Below, one piece after another: positions 25,401 through 38,589 of a stretch of 55,968 nucleotides of DNA. Every line of letters starts with the position of its first letter. Within the stretch, counting starts at the first letter, position 1. A program made the translations under genes and the position numbers. Where the stretch lies: positions 343,504-399,471 of the forward strand of contig NW_020170453.1 of assembly GCF_000524195.1 (NCBI RefSeq), written 5' to 3'. Below the pieces are notes generated by a model. The model was given only the letters and a program-made list of their open reading frames with translations. It searched no databases and had not been told where the DNA came from. Source of the stretch: Echinococcus granulosus. Taxonomy: Eukaryota > Platyhelminthes > Cestoda > Cyclophyllidea > Taeniidae.

Positions 25401-26646
25401 GCCTCTTATACATAGCGTCAAGCAACCTCGGGAGTTGTTTCGCCTCTCAGGAGTGCACATGAACCGTCCAAATGGGAGTGAAGATTTTAGAGGTCGGAAG
25501 CCCCAGCTGACAGGATTGGACCACGGGCAGGCTCAAACCTCGAAGGCTAGAGACGTCCCTCCAGACGTCTACCTCAAAACCCTAATGTCTCGCTCTCTCT
25601 CCATAATGATGGTTACACAATTCGTCCAAGTTAACCACCGGTTCTGGTGACCCAAGTAAAATGTTTCTGACGGTCGTAAAAATCAGGCCTTTGGTGACTC
25701 AAATGCGGACCCTGTTGTTATTTTTGTGATTTCGGGATTTTTGCATCCATGGAGCGTGATTCGTGCCTTTTATTTATCATCTGATCTGATGATCCAATTG
25801 TTCCACCAACTTACGGACCTGATTAACACATCAACGGCTTTCCGTCTGTTACTGACATTAGCGCGTCTTGTTCGTCAGCTGGCAGTGGGCATCAAAACAT
25901 GTCATGGGAATTGTCGACCCCAATTCGTCGAATCATCCATTTGATTGCATCATTAAGTCGGAAGATCCGGTGATGTGACACCTGGATGGATCTATAATTT
26001 GGAGCCATCGTTTATTCCTGCTGTTTGCAAAGCCACTCTGATGCTAAAGGAAGAACATCTCTGGCTTGATTGATACCTAGTTTTTGTAAGTCAAACACCT
26101 CAATGTGTCAAATAAGAGGTATGATAAAGTAGGAGTAAGCAAGTGGTCATTTCTTCCACACAAGCGACACTTCGAGGCCTTCAAATGTGGAAGAGAATAT
26201 CAGATGGCGTCCCTCATTGACTTGTGATTCTTCAGAGGCGTGGAGTAAGCCTTCCACTTGGATAATTGAAAGCATCCTTAATAATTTCTCTGTCTTAAAA
26301 GCCTTTTTAATTTACTGCAGGCCCTCACCTATACGTTTGGAAGACGTTGCTTCTGGTGAAGAACAGGATCCACTCCAGCTCTGGCATATGTTGGACTCTT
26401 TTTCTGTATTACAGTGTTATGTATAGTAGAAGATATTGGAGTACTCTTGCCGTCTTTCAACTGCCCATGGCAGTTGAAGGGACATTTGCTACACGAAGGG
26501 CATTTAGGAGGCGAGATTATGAGGTATAAGTTTCAGAAATTCAGCTATTTAGAAAGGATAAATTGTTGTTTCTAATCCAGATGTAGCGTAGGCCCTATAA
26601 TTGCCGAAGTCATCCAGTTTTCTGCGAAAAGATACTACTTATGAAC
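22480..26646. other. Gene-poor stretch with CCAT tract
   Basis: I find no supported gene. A degenerate CCAT tetranucleotide tract lies at about 24309-24440. Open frames here are under 111 codons, overlap on both strands, and show no domain. The stretch ends at an assembly gap. Confidence 0.4.
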
Positions 26647-26746
26647 NNNNNNNNNNNNNNNNNNNNNNNNNNNNNNNNNNNNNNNNNNNNNNNNNNNNNN
26701 NNNNNNNNNNNNNNNNNNNNNNNNNNNNNNNNNNNNNNNNNNNNNN
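26647..26746. other. Assembly gap, 100 N
   Basis: Exactly 100 N, a placeholder for a gap of unknown length. Open frames across it are meaningless. Confidence 0.98.
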
Positions 26747-29700
26747 GCAATGGGAGACGGTGCAAAAGTGAGTCAACCAAATCGCAAATTCGATTAAGTA
26801 GACAAATTCAAAGTGGATTCGGTGAGAGGATTGGGCAAGAAGAAGGTGTGTGAGCTTTGAGTGGACGATTGAGAGTAGTCACCATGATCCGTCGCCTTCA
26901 GCTTTTACTGGAATTATTTCCGACTTGCCTCTGCGAGGGAGCACAGGAGCAGCACACAAATGGAACCGAAGGGAAGGGGACATGGGCTTGCCCTTTTTAT
27001 GTCATCTATTCCCCTAAGTAACAACTCAAAGTCCATCTACCATCGAATCAGCTATTTATTCATCTCTAATCTACGCTTCCATCCATCTATCCATCCATTC
27101 TTCCTTTCTTTTCCCTCCTGAACCCAGAAATTTACGTAGCCGTAAATAAGACGAACTTACAGCAGCATTTAGGAGTGTGCGGTCAGTATAACTTCCCCAT
27201 TTAATGCCAAAATAGGGCTTGAAGAAAGTTTTGGCGTGAAGATTGACACAATCACCACCCTTTAAGCTGGCAGTGCTTACTTCCATTAATCGAGATGAGG
27301 ATGAGGAATCCGAATTAGGCGTTGGTAAAAGGCTAGAATCGGTCTGGTCTCGAAAATCCTAATTAATGTATCCAAGCAAATGAGTTGAACCGACTGCGTT
27401 CCAATGAGGCTGAAAGACAGCTGCGCCTTTAAATCGAAAATGAGAAAGTCCAAATATTTCGTTTTATTTTGTTTTTTGTTGCCAACTTATTTATGAAACA
27501 GCCTGACCCAGTAATGGTAAATTCATTACAATGTGTCACCAGTAATGGATGCTATTCCGACTAAGAGCCATGGGAATTGAACTGTATTCGCTATTTAAAA
27601 TTTAGCACTTATTTTGTACATATTCACTCAGTTTATTTATAAATTGCATCCTGACATCTCCTTTTTTTCCTGGATTGTCATACTGCCCGTTGGTTTTTAA
27701 GCTGGTAATGTTTCTTTTTCATGTGCAAATATGGGATAATACTTTTTTCATCTGTCTGGAAGATCGCTTTTGCCCCCATAAGTCAATTTTTACCAAAATA
27801 TGAATGAAGCCAGATTACAGGGCGTATTGATTTTATAGTGCTTGTCATGACATGAGTTGTTAATGTGTTGTGTACCCGCGCCGCGTAGATGTGACTCCTA
27901 GATTTTTTATCTTATGTCTACAAATCAAGCTAGTAAAAATCTTGTAGGGCAAACAGATAGGCTGTTTTCAGGATAAAAAAAACAAATGTAGGCTATTTCA
28001 GGTCAAGGGAAGTTTGCACTTTTCAGCTCAAGAGCCGAAGTTAAATTAGTCAGACAAGTGACTGACAAAGGATGCTGCAGATGCGTGGCTTTTGGCGTTC
28101 ATTCTCCCCCTGAGACCATTCAGTAGTGTGCTCTTATCAGCAGTGCAATTTGCAATTTCTTTCTTTTATTTTTCAAAAGGGAAGGAGAATTAACCAGGTG
28201 TATATCATAATCAAATGCACTTATTCGAAGTGGTAATCTTATTATGTAAACGATTGTAGCAACATAAGTGAGCGCTGTGACACTAAACAAGGGCTGCATA
28301 GGAGGCAGGTATCACATGCCACCTGCGTATTCAATGCTATTTCTGTTTATCATACACCCTAATTTAATTCTATGCCAAATTATTTTTAACTTTCAAACAC
28401 GATCATCAGAGTGAAACTCGTTTTATCTTTGCAAGAAAGGTAAACACTCTAACTGTGGGCCACTGCAATGTTTCCAATCGTCCCCACTCCTAATCTGTAT
28501 CCACTTTTGAATACACGCGGAAGGATTTGGCCTCGTCCACGAATGTAGACACACGCACTTAACAAATCCAGTTTCTTCATTTCTATTGATTTTCGCACTA
28601 TGTAAAAATATCTCAAACTGCTGCTAAATCAAGAGGATTAGAATTGAATCTATAATCTTTAAGCTTTGTATCTTCAGTTTTACTAGGCAATCGAAAGGAA
28701 AGCTAATGTCTCAATTTGAAGGTTGTTAAAAACTTTACTTCTTCACCACTAATAAAATCAGATTTCATTCTCCATTTAGATAACCGCTAATTATACCGAA
28801 ACCTAACTTAATGGGTGCGTAATTTATGTAAAATGCCTTTTTTACCTGCAGGGTTATGTTACCAGGATGGGTTGAAAAAGATAGTTAGGTTATTTAACAT
28901 TACATCCGGTTGTTTGACGTGTATCAAATACTTACGGGTCACGCTAGATCTAATTACATCATAGCAGTACGTTTGTAATCTCTCCATGTCATGGTAAACA
29001 GGAGACATGCAGCCGAGCCTGTCACTCTGCGGTTGCATGAGCTTTGACGTGCGAAACAAATACTGCAGACCACAATTTGATCTTGTCACCTACCCTTCTC
29101 CCCTTACGTGCACCCAAATGTCTTCTTGAGCAGGCATTTACTTCGCTCACTGTGTGCATGGAGGAGTGAGTGACGTGGCTGTTGATTTCTTCGCTCAGGG
29201 GGACAAGGAGGTTTTATTTAAACAACTTTTATTAAAATTATCTTGGACTGCGATAGACCGCTCTGAGTCGAGATTGTTGGTACTTCCATCGTTGTGTGTT
29301 GGAGGGAATTCATTCAGTGCCTCTTTGCCGGCTCCTGTAGTCATCACTGCTTTCGTAGCAAGACACACCAGTAGGGTAGTATGGTCCTTGAGCCTGAAGA
29401 CGGGGGTCAAATCTTACCACGCCCCTGGTGTAATCTGTCGTCACCCCTTCACAATGATGGTCAAGAGTCTTTGAAGAAATGCTACCTTCTTCATTGGTGA
29501 CAGTATATTCTGTGGAATCACTTAGGAACCCTGATGATCGCGTCAATGGCAAGGCAAATTGTATTGTGTAGCCGTAGATAGACACCAGCCCCAGCCAGGT
29601 CAAGAAAATCTGCCTAGAAGCAACGTGACGAAGATTAAGAGGACTGGTGGAGTTCAAGGCTATCTTGTTTGTCCCCATGTTGCAGGGCTCGACTTAATCA

Positions 29701-32700
29701 GTCATCTCACTCATGACAGATGCCTTGCCTTTGTTGACGCGTGAAAATGATGGTCAGCCAACAAAGTCGGATCTACTGTTCATCCAGATGGGGCCCCCTA
29801 CTTATCATTGCTATCACTGCAGTAGCTCACCAACTCCTACAGGATGGAAGGACTGAATTCCTAGATGGTATCTTTAATTTAATTCAGTAACTATTCAATC
29901 AACTTCAAAGTTTTTCGAAAATAATCCACAGGCACAGTAGGAGGCAAAAAAAATCTTCTTCCAGAAGAACTTCTCCACACACATGACCTCAACGATGACC
30001 TCCAAGCCGTCTTTGTCAATCGGGTAGATGAGCGGTTGTACCATCATGATAGAAAGAGGTGGGAACACTCAAGGCAGTCGAATGAATCGAAGTGGCCGCG
30101 TTCATTGTCCCGAGGCACCATCACGGACGAGGTGAAGCTTGCTAGTGCTGCCGAAGTGGCGATAGGTGTGGATGGCTGTCTAATCAGTCTAATCAAGCCG
30201 CATACCTTCATTGGATGTTTTGAGAGAGTGTAGTCGACTACTATACATGTAAGAGCTTCGCAAATACCCCTTTTACCTTGACGGGTGACGACAAATAAGA
30301 TGTAGATGCGAGACGATAGTGTCGAGGTCAGAGCCAACGCAAAATCACACCGGTGCTTCTCCATCCGGATAATTTTTAAGCACAAACCACTGAATAGCAC
30401 TTAAACCCTAGACGAGGTTACCTTCCGCTTGCTAGTCGCCTCCCTCAGTGATAAACAAACACAGCGGATGTCATCTAATGCCGTGAGAGCCACTAACACA
30501 GTATGTGGCCGGGATCACTTCACCTGCCACTCGGTTGGTCAACCGGCTGGCTGGTTGGCTGGCAGGTTGGCTTGCGGTATTTGTGATTGTCAATGAGCTG
30601 CTCACGTCTAAACACGCTGCCGAGGACCCAGGCCACTGTCTGAGTGGTTTTATGGCTGACAATATGAATTCGGAGTTGGGTTCACCCCTTCGCTAAGTAA
30701 AACTTGGACTGAAAACTGCAAAGACGTCTGAATTGGTGTCGTGGATGAGGTACTATACGCAGTAGACGGGAGCAATGGGAGGTGCCTGCATTGACAGCGG
30801 GTGCGGACATGGCAGAAAAACCTTAAATCAGCGATGCTATTTCATGCATGGAAAAAAACTTAATATGGAGCGAAGTTTCTCGTGGACGTGATGATTTTTT
30901 CATCTAAGTTGCTGTAGCGACACCAACAAGCATTTTAGCCACCGCCTAAAGCGAATCTGATGCTGCTGAACACAATCATATAGGAACTGTTGCGATTTGG
31001 AGCACTAGACATCCCCCACGTCGGTACCACCGCGTTGGAGCCGAAGCGTTCTCTGTCGAAGCTCTTCAGGTGTCAGTTGAGCACTGGAAGAGGTGCATGA
31101 AGATGACAGGAAATTGTGTTGATAAGCTATTGTCAATTTTACGCCCTATTACTTACCGTTTCTCAGCCAAACTTTAAAAGTCCTTAAGAGAGGACGATTA
31201 AACGAATGTACAGAGATCTACTTCTTGACAGCCATCCACATCATCTGGTAAAACATCTTTCTACCAGATAACTTCTGATAATCAACTTACCGGATTTCCT
31301 GAACTTTACCTCCATCCCACTGCTCTCCAGTGAGCTAAAAGACGGCACAATTAGAGCTTTGTACACTTCTACAAGAAGAGGGTAATTTCGGTTTCGAAGC
31401 TACAGAACTGAGCTTGTGAATTTGACCTCCGCTAGCCGGTCATGATGTGACCAACCAGCATGTAGCTACACTGAAGGATCTTCGACTAGCTACAACGGCG
31501 ACAACGACGTCTATATCGGATTGTAGGATCTGGGATCGCCAGACAACCTGGCGGAATGGTTCCAAAGTAAGTGGTTAAGGAACTGCACAGAAGATAGTCA
31601 TTTGGAGTTCCCAATTGCATGGTAAAATCGTGGTGATGCAGTCACCCAGGCCAGCAACGCAGCCACACTTGGAAGAGGAAGCGGTGGCTTTTTCTCCCTG
31701 ATTTCTATCACTTCACCCTCGCACCCCTTCGCTGACCGTTTGACCTACTAAAGAGAAAATTTCACCAACAGGAAACTTTTGAAGCGAACAAATCCCGAAA
31801 GTGGAAATTATGACTTTTTGTGTTATAGGGGAAACAGGGCGAATCTCAGGTTCACCCATTGGTACCTTGGTTGCCTCCATGTGGATAGTTAAAGCCCTAA
31901 CTTTTCTGACCTCGAAAATTCTAATAATAATAATAATAATAATAAGTGGGTATTCTATTTCCTCCATTTAAGAGAAAAAAAGGAAAACCAGTCAGGACAT
32001 TAGGAAGGAGAAAGAAGCGAAAAATGAACATCTGCTTGGGCTCATTGTTAGCCTGCTAGGCGGCAAGCTGAATTATTCTATTTGCAGAGCAGGCAAACAC
32101 CCGACCAACTAGCGAAGAGGCGGCACTTCGGGGCTGATTGTGCGGAGAAAGCACAGTTGACAATTACTTTGCCCTTATTTTTCCTGGCTCACTTATGGCC
32201 TTTTTTAAGGTCTATTTCATTGCTTTACCAGGATGAAAATGAGGAGAAAAATGGAAATGGTGAAAGCAAGATGTGATTGCTCTGAAGGCGATGCAAAACA
32301 AACGCCTACTTTGAATGCGTTTGCACATTTTACTACCAAAAACTGGTAATCTCACTTCTAAAGTTCAAAATTTTAATTCATAATGACATTTTTTCAAGAC
32401 GTGGTGCTGGGGGGATCGCCTCACAGTTTGCATTCAACTCGCCTGTAGCCACAAGAGGAATAATCCACAATATTGCTTGCAAAACAACAAAGAAATTACA
32501 TCTACTGAATAAGTTTCAGTGGCGTTCAATTTAGCTGTGAAAAGATATCTGTAAATATTTGTGAGGATGGCAACATGATGACTGAGGAGGCCTAAGGGGG
32601 GAGTAGGCAAATGGGTTTGAGCAAAAAAGCCAATCAAATACGTGAACATACTCGCAGAGTGAATGTAGGAGCACTCGCACAGAGAAGAGCCAAGTCCATG

Positions 32701-34700
32701 TGCCAAACTTATCTTGCTTTAGTTCGTGGATAGCTTAGCAGAAAGGACGCGATCCACTTTACTATGTGAAGCACAGGTTCAAAAATGTGGGTTAGAAGGA
32801 CAGAACCACAATCTGCAGATTCTAATTTGAGGTGCCATTCAAAAACACTTATAAGGCAATTCGAAATATCAGAATAACCAGGAGTCGAGAAGGCAGGTTC
32901 ATTGTAAACCAAATGTTTCCTTGCGTGCCATTTATGCAAGAAATGGAATAGCAGAGTCATTCCCACAAAATAAACACCCATTTGCTCGCACTAGAATAAT
33001 GATTATCGTGGATCATTGTTGGATATCTTTCAAAGTACCTACTTAAATACACAGCACATACTACTAACTGGAGACTTCAGTAGTTGTCATATCCTTATGC
33101 TTGGGAAGAAGAATCTCGAAACCATAATTATTTCGTGAGCTAACTATTTGTGTGTGATGAGGGAGAACCAATGGAAATGTGGATCCAATTTCTTCACAGA
33201 ATGATGGGTGAATTCGAGTTGAGGGAGCTACTTTCACCCTCCGTTTTTTTGGAGGCAGCAGATGGTTGACAATTTGAGAAATGGAATAACAAAATCTGAC
33301 GGCTGCTTGACTGCGGAATGGACATGTGGAAATGTCCGATAATGAGTGAAATGGAACGTAGTCCTTCCGTAGAAATGGCGACAACATTGACATAGATGAA
33401 AAGTTAGTCTATCTGCCATTTGCTGAAAGGAGGCAGCTCGTTGTATTGTGGAGGGGTCGTGGGTACCTCCATTACATCATATGGGACCGAACTAAAGGGA
33501 TCTGTGATTGACGTTTCATGGAATATGTGAATATGGAATCGTTGAAAATGACTGGGAACATCCAGGTCGACTTCACAATGCAGTCATCAATCACCCACCC
33601 CTAGCTTCTACAACCATCCATTCATCAATCTGGTAGTACGAACGCAAACACCATGCTCCGAATTGCGACACTGAAATGTCTGCCTACTAAGATCGTTATT
33701 TTCGTGGTCCCTCCGGTTGGAAACGCTGTGGCTAGCCGGAGTCCACTGTTACGCAATACTTTATAAGACCTAGCTGAACAAGTCCACCGGACTTCAGAAA
33801 ATCTATTCCATGTGATAATTTTTCCTGGTATCGTGGTATGCTTTAATTAATTAGCTGTTTCGCCTACACAAGTTGTCAACCCTCCGTGACCTGCTCCTCC
33901 ACCCTCTATACGTGTCTACAGCCCCCGAGATCTGCTAGACGCTAACCGATCACCTTCTTCGTCATCTCATCACCCCTTATATGCGTCATTGTAGTGGGTA
34001 AGTTGGTAGCTCTTAAAATGGCATTAATCACCATCAGGAAGTATTGACTTATTATTCCTTCCCAGCATCTACTTATTAGTGTTAGTAGCAGGTGTGCACT
34101 AACCGCGGGTTTGGAATAGCTTTTCCAAAGGTGATGCAGTCCTTGCGTTGCATCTTTACTCCACCTTTGGTTGAGTCCATCTTTTGCATTTGTTTCAGGT
34201 GAGGGGATACTCAGTAGAGAGGAAAAGGTGAACAATTCTCAGACATTCCAGGGGTGCCTACTTTATTCGTGGAATCGATTGCAGCGGTGAATCTCTGGTC
34301 ATCTGATCTACACCATTCAGCATCCACAAAGATTTCTTTTAGTGTAACATTTGGCTGCAAATTGATAGAGAAGGAATGCATGTGATGGCCTGTCACCGGC
34401 GGGTAGTGCTTTTAAAACCGAGCAGCAGGTCCACAAGGGAACCAAATAAAGTTGCTTCGTGTCAGTGATTGCGTTGCCCGGTGATTGGTATGATCTACTA
34501 AAAGCTTGGAGATAGTTAGTATATCCCCCACTATTGCCATATATATGTGGCTCTCGATTTTCTACTCCACCCTTCACGTTACACATACGTGACACATCAA
34601 TTTGGCACTAAATAATTGGAATAGGTAAGCAGAGTCAATGTGAGACAAGTGCTGTCCATATTATATGCCAAAGCAGCGCAAATACATCAACTAAAGCTAT
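26747..34700. other. Gene-poor stretch, no supported gene
   Basis: AT-rich sequence with scattered short open frames. A (TAA)n microsatellite sits at 31922-31945 and a GGCT-rich run at about 30542-30577. The most gene-like fragment is an open frame at about 29933-30233 after a possible acceptor (ccacag); no partner exon or family was found. I recognise no reverse transcriptase, transposase or RNA gene. Confidence 0.4.
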
Positions 34701-34744
34701 TAAAATTGACGTTATCAGCATTGGGATGGGAGATGTAGATTCAT

Positions 34745-35290
34745 CATTGCCATGGCCAAGGTCTGGGTGTTTACAAGTGTCAACAAAAACCGCGTCATTC
34801 ACATATCTCTCTTCCTGTTTAACTTACCATGCCAATCAGTTTACTATCGCCTTCACAAGTGCCACAGAGGCCAACTCGTGCCTACAGCTGACGCACATCC
34901 AACTGAGGTCTTGAATAATGCATTGAGGCTCCTTCATGGGCACGCGATGCGCATCACACCCGTTCCTTCAGACACTTAGCAGTGTAATTGGTAGAAGGAA
35001 GCCAAGTGTAAGCAAAACGAGACTAGACGGATGTCGGATGTCAAAGCTGTCGAAGCGTGGCCACCTCAGGTGAAAATCTGACATCTCTATAGCTTTATCG
35101 TCAGTCCGCTTGTACAGTGAGTGTGAGGAGACGGGAATGGGACTCCGTTCTGTGTGTCAAAACAGAAGCCGGTTGTGTTCATGGATCAAGTGGGCCTTGG
35201 TGTGGAGAGTCGAAATTCGACAATGTCTCGGGAACACATCCATTACCAATCTACTTTGCAAGCAACTTGACAATGAGTGCAACGATCACA
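34745..35290. repeat. Duplicated noncoding block, copy 1 (pairs with 39660-40145)
   Basis: GTGTTTACAA at the start, CACATATCTCT, CTGTTTAACT, and later CATCCATTACCAATCTACTTTG recur in the same order, with substitutions and indels, at 39660-40145. The copies flank GST gene A on its two sides. This shows that the duplicated unit reaches well beyond the GST exons. Confidence 0.65.
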
Positions 35291-36779
35291 AACAAGCGAA
35301 CCAAGCGAGCTTTGACCTATTCTTTAATCTTGGAAAGAGTAACCCCATCATCACATTACTATGACGTGTTTCTTTTGAGTTTGAGGTACAGCAGTTCTAA
35401 AGGGATCGTGTAGCATTAGCAGTGGCTGATATTGGGACCGCACGGAGGAGAGTTACCGACTCAAACCCGAGATTGATCCTGCTGGCAACTTTACCCAGTA
35501 CTATCATCTCGCTGCCACCATCACCATACCAGATCCTCAATGCTATTCAACACTAATTCCGCTTGAATTGAACCAGTTCTAGGTTTGACCTCCCATACTA
35601 CGTTCATTTTATAATTTCTTAGGTCTTTTTTCCCTCGCATTTCACATTTTGGCACTCTAAATGAGGTGTTAGTATAAGCGTAATTCAGTATTGCCTCTAC
35701 GGCCTGAGGGAGGGATTGCTCCTCGCCTGAAGGCTTATCCAATGCTGTGAGGATCATAAAGCACCTACTGAACTAAATAAGTAGAGCGCATCAACTATGT
35801 GTCTATTCAAGGCAAATCTTACCTATCACCCCATTCACACAGAATGCAAACTTTTTAGCAAATAACAACTTTGACCACGATCTTGTCAAACTAATTAAGC
35901 TATGATATAACTTAAGTTCCCTGAAAATTGTGGACGTGGTCCCCTCAAACCGAAAAAGACGCATTTCTCACTCGCGGTGCTTACACTCCTCGCGTTTCGG
36001 TTACCACGCCATTGGCTGTACAACGCAGATAGGTAATTTGTAATAAAAAATTGTAAAGTACAATGCGAAGTAATCCAGCGTGAGTCAGCGAAGCGGTGGT
36101 CAGAGGGTGAAACAGCAAGCAAATTGCGACACTTGGCGGCCTTATGTTTTCGTGAGAAGAAAGGACAAACTGGCAGGCAAGAATTTGTGCATACCCCTCG
36201 CATCCTCACTATCCTTTGCAAATCGCTGAGGAGATGGCGACCGATTTAGACCAGGGCGAGATCCTGGTAGCAATTTCACTGCACCAAGCAGCTCTCCCCT
36301 AACAGAAGGCAAATGCAATTTAACTCTGGCATCCGTCGCTTCAAACTGCTTCGGGTTCAAAGTGCTCATTTTCCGCAACATTCTACAATCTACTCTGTTC
36401 ATGCATTGCAGCTTCCGTCTTCCATCTCCCTCATTCAAATAGGATTGTGTAAGATCACATTTGACAGTCAAAAAGTTAGCCTTCTGACGAGACCGCTTTT
36501 ATGGTAATGCAAGAACAAACACGGAAACTGCAATCGCGTACAGCCACGTGCATCGACCTCTATGAAGGCCAAAAATCACAGTGTGCACAGCGCAAAATCC
36601 ATGAAGAGGGCAAGTCAACAACCGCTAACAGACCGAAACCCAGTGCCATTAATAAAACAACCGTGCCATCTCAGTAGGGTGACATTAGCACGTCCGCAGT
36701 CGCCGCAAGTCAGTGTGTGCGCACGTGCACTGAGATAGCACTGAGGTATTAAAGGTTAATTCTTTGTCCAACACTGCCA

Positions 36780-37132
36780 AGGGAAGTACCAAACACTGAT
36801 AACAATGTCATTCCACATCGAAGACGACATGCCCGCCCTCCATCAATTGCGCACCGCCATCATCTTCTTCCAGGAGAGAATCTCCAACAGTCCCACACCA
36901 CCCTCAACACAAGCAGCACTGCAACAAACGAATGCTAACAATAAAGCCCCAGTCACGTACTCATTAACCCGTTCATCCCTCAACCATTCAAAGGCCCAGC
37001 ATTAACACCCAAAGTCAACAAATTTTGCCACCGCTTACTGATGCAACAACTCAAGGAATCAAACGAAACAATGGCGGAAAATGAAAGCGACAAAACCCCA
37101 ACAACAACAACAGCAACAACAATAAGAACCAC
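36780..37132. repeat. GST 3'-flank block of unit A
   Basis: This sequence lies just downstream of GST gene A. CATTCCACATCGAAGACGAC resembles CCTTCCACGTCGAAGACAAC at 45916, downstream of gene C. AGTCAACAAATTTTGCC at about 37014 recurs at about 53433, downstream of gene D. These are paralogous 3' flanks of the same ancestral unit. Confidence 0.65.
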
Positions 37133-38589
37133 CTAACTGTCACCGCGCCAGTGTGCATCAGCTCCAGTGCATGCACGAGCCGCGAACTCCTTCGAAGCTA
37201 TGTAATCCTTCAACTGCGGCAAGTTCTACAAGGAAAAAATGACATCCAATCTAAACAGCTAAGAACTCCACACACTCCTCCACCAGTCGCAAGCGGTCCA
37301 CCCATTTACCTCGAAACGCGTCAAGTAGGCCTGCAGTTTGGGATACTTCTGCAAACACGTTGGCTCAAACTTCTTCAGCTCGATCAACACCTCGCACAGA
37401 CTAAAGTCGGGATAACTGATCTACAAACAGAAGAGGTAACAACTGAGTTGAAACACCTTACCATTAACTATGAAAGGGACAACACACTCCCATATCCACA
37501 GAGCCTACAATGCCAAAGGAATGCTGATTATGCACCAACGAACCATTTGACCCACTTAATAGCTAACAACCAAATGGCCACAAAAAGTACGACTACAACA
37601 AATACAGACAATAGGTAGCAGATGATAGAGGAGTGATAGAAATACACCAACCTTCTCACCAGTAAGCCATACTTTTTCGTCCAAAAAGGCCTCAAAGTTC
37701 GTCAATTTTTGTGCAAGGGTCTCCATGAAACCTGGCTTCAACTTCTCCTGCACCAATCATGCAAATCAAAGGAGATCAGCATTTGGAAACAACTCCAATG
37801 CTTTGGTAGAGTCGACTTACCCAATCGGCGCTATAGCAAACATCACCGAAAGACATCTGGAGATCAAAAAACCTCGCATTGAAGCATATGCAGTACTGCA
37901 CGTCGCTTTTTACAATTAGGAACTGCAATTCGAACACACCATAGGATGAATTCCGATAGCTCAACATAACCAGGTAAAGAAGCCTAATGGACGACAACCC
38001 AAACCAACTCACTCATGCCATGTCTATCAGCAATGTACTCCAAAATGGCGCCAGACTGAGTCAACTTGAAGTCGCCGTCAATGTAGTATGGCAACTATAT
38101 GAGACGCTAGTAAGAGGTGGAACATGAAGGGCCGACCTACATTGGGAAAGTCGAGACCCAACGAAAACTTCTCTGACAGCCATGCATTACGATCGAGTGT
38201 TGGAGCTGACGAGTGTGCATGAAGCAGAAACTACTCTTACCTACCTGGGCCAAACGTGTACTGCTTGTCATCGTACTCGACTCCCACATATTTCAGCAGA
38301 AGACGGCTCCGTTCCCCAAGCTAAGCAAAATAAAACAAAAATCAGAAAAGCCACTAAAGGTGACTGTAGACAACGTCAAGCAGTCGCCAATGGTCTGGAA
38401 CGCCGAATAGCTACTGATGCATTGAAACCCCGAGTTTAGAAACCAAATGACATTGCTGTTAGGGCTACTATCAAATAACATTAGCGACACCGGGCGACTT
38501 CGAATAAACTCGATTTCATAAGCCCTCTAAAGTAAGCAGCACGCCGCACTCACCCCTTTGATATCCCAATAAGCCAAAACAGGCGCCAT
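37133..38589 (-). CDS. Mu-class glutathione S-transferase, copy A (frameshifted in exon 5)
   Basis: A cytosolic phase II enzyme joining glutathione to electrophiles. Eight minus-strand exons: 38589-38554, 38320-38245, 38205-38141, 38094-38013, 37922-37821, 37747-37652, 37420-37310, 37225-37133. Splice sites are all GT-AG and the exon set is the same as copy D. It starts [12 protein letters not shown], keeping the catalytic Tyr7 and Trp8. The glutathione-site loop (FPNLPYYIDG ... QSG) is intact. Exon 5 is 102 bases instead of 101. The extra base lies in the A6 run at 37866-37871 and brings an early stop (TGA), though the rest of the exon stays open in the shifted frame. This is either a young null allele or a homopolymer assembly error. 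It ends RGDS. The upstream sequence lacks a clear TATA box. Relative to D it has more replacements, for example IKG for IRG. Confidence 0.85.

Noticed and set aside
26641..26853. Open frame through the second gap
   Set aside because: Half of it is N; the frame across a gap of unknown length has no meaning.
33064..33393. 109-codon minus-strand open frame
   Set aside because: No domain, no signal peptide and no splice context; similar frames are expected by chance in sequence of this length.
35895..36471. Overlapping minus-strand open frames of 108-109 codons, considered as retroelement remains
   Set aside because: No reverse transcriptase, integrase or gag motif was visible and the two frames conflict.
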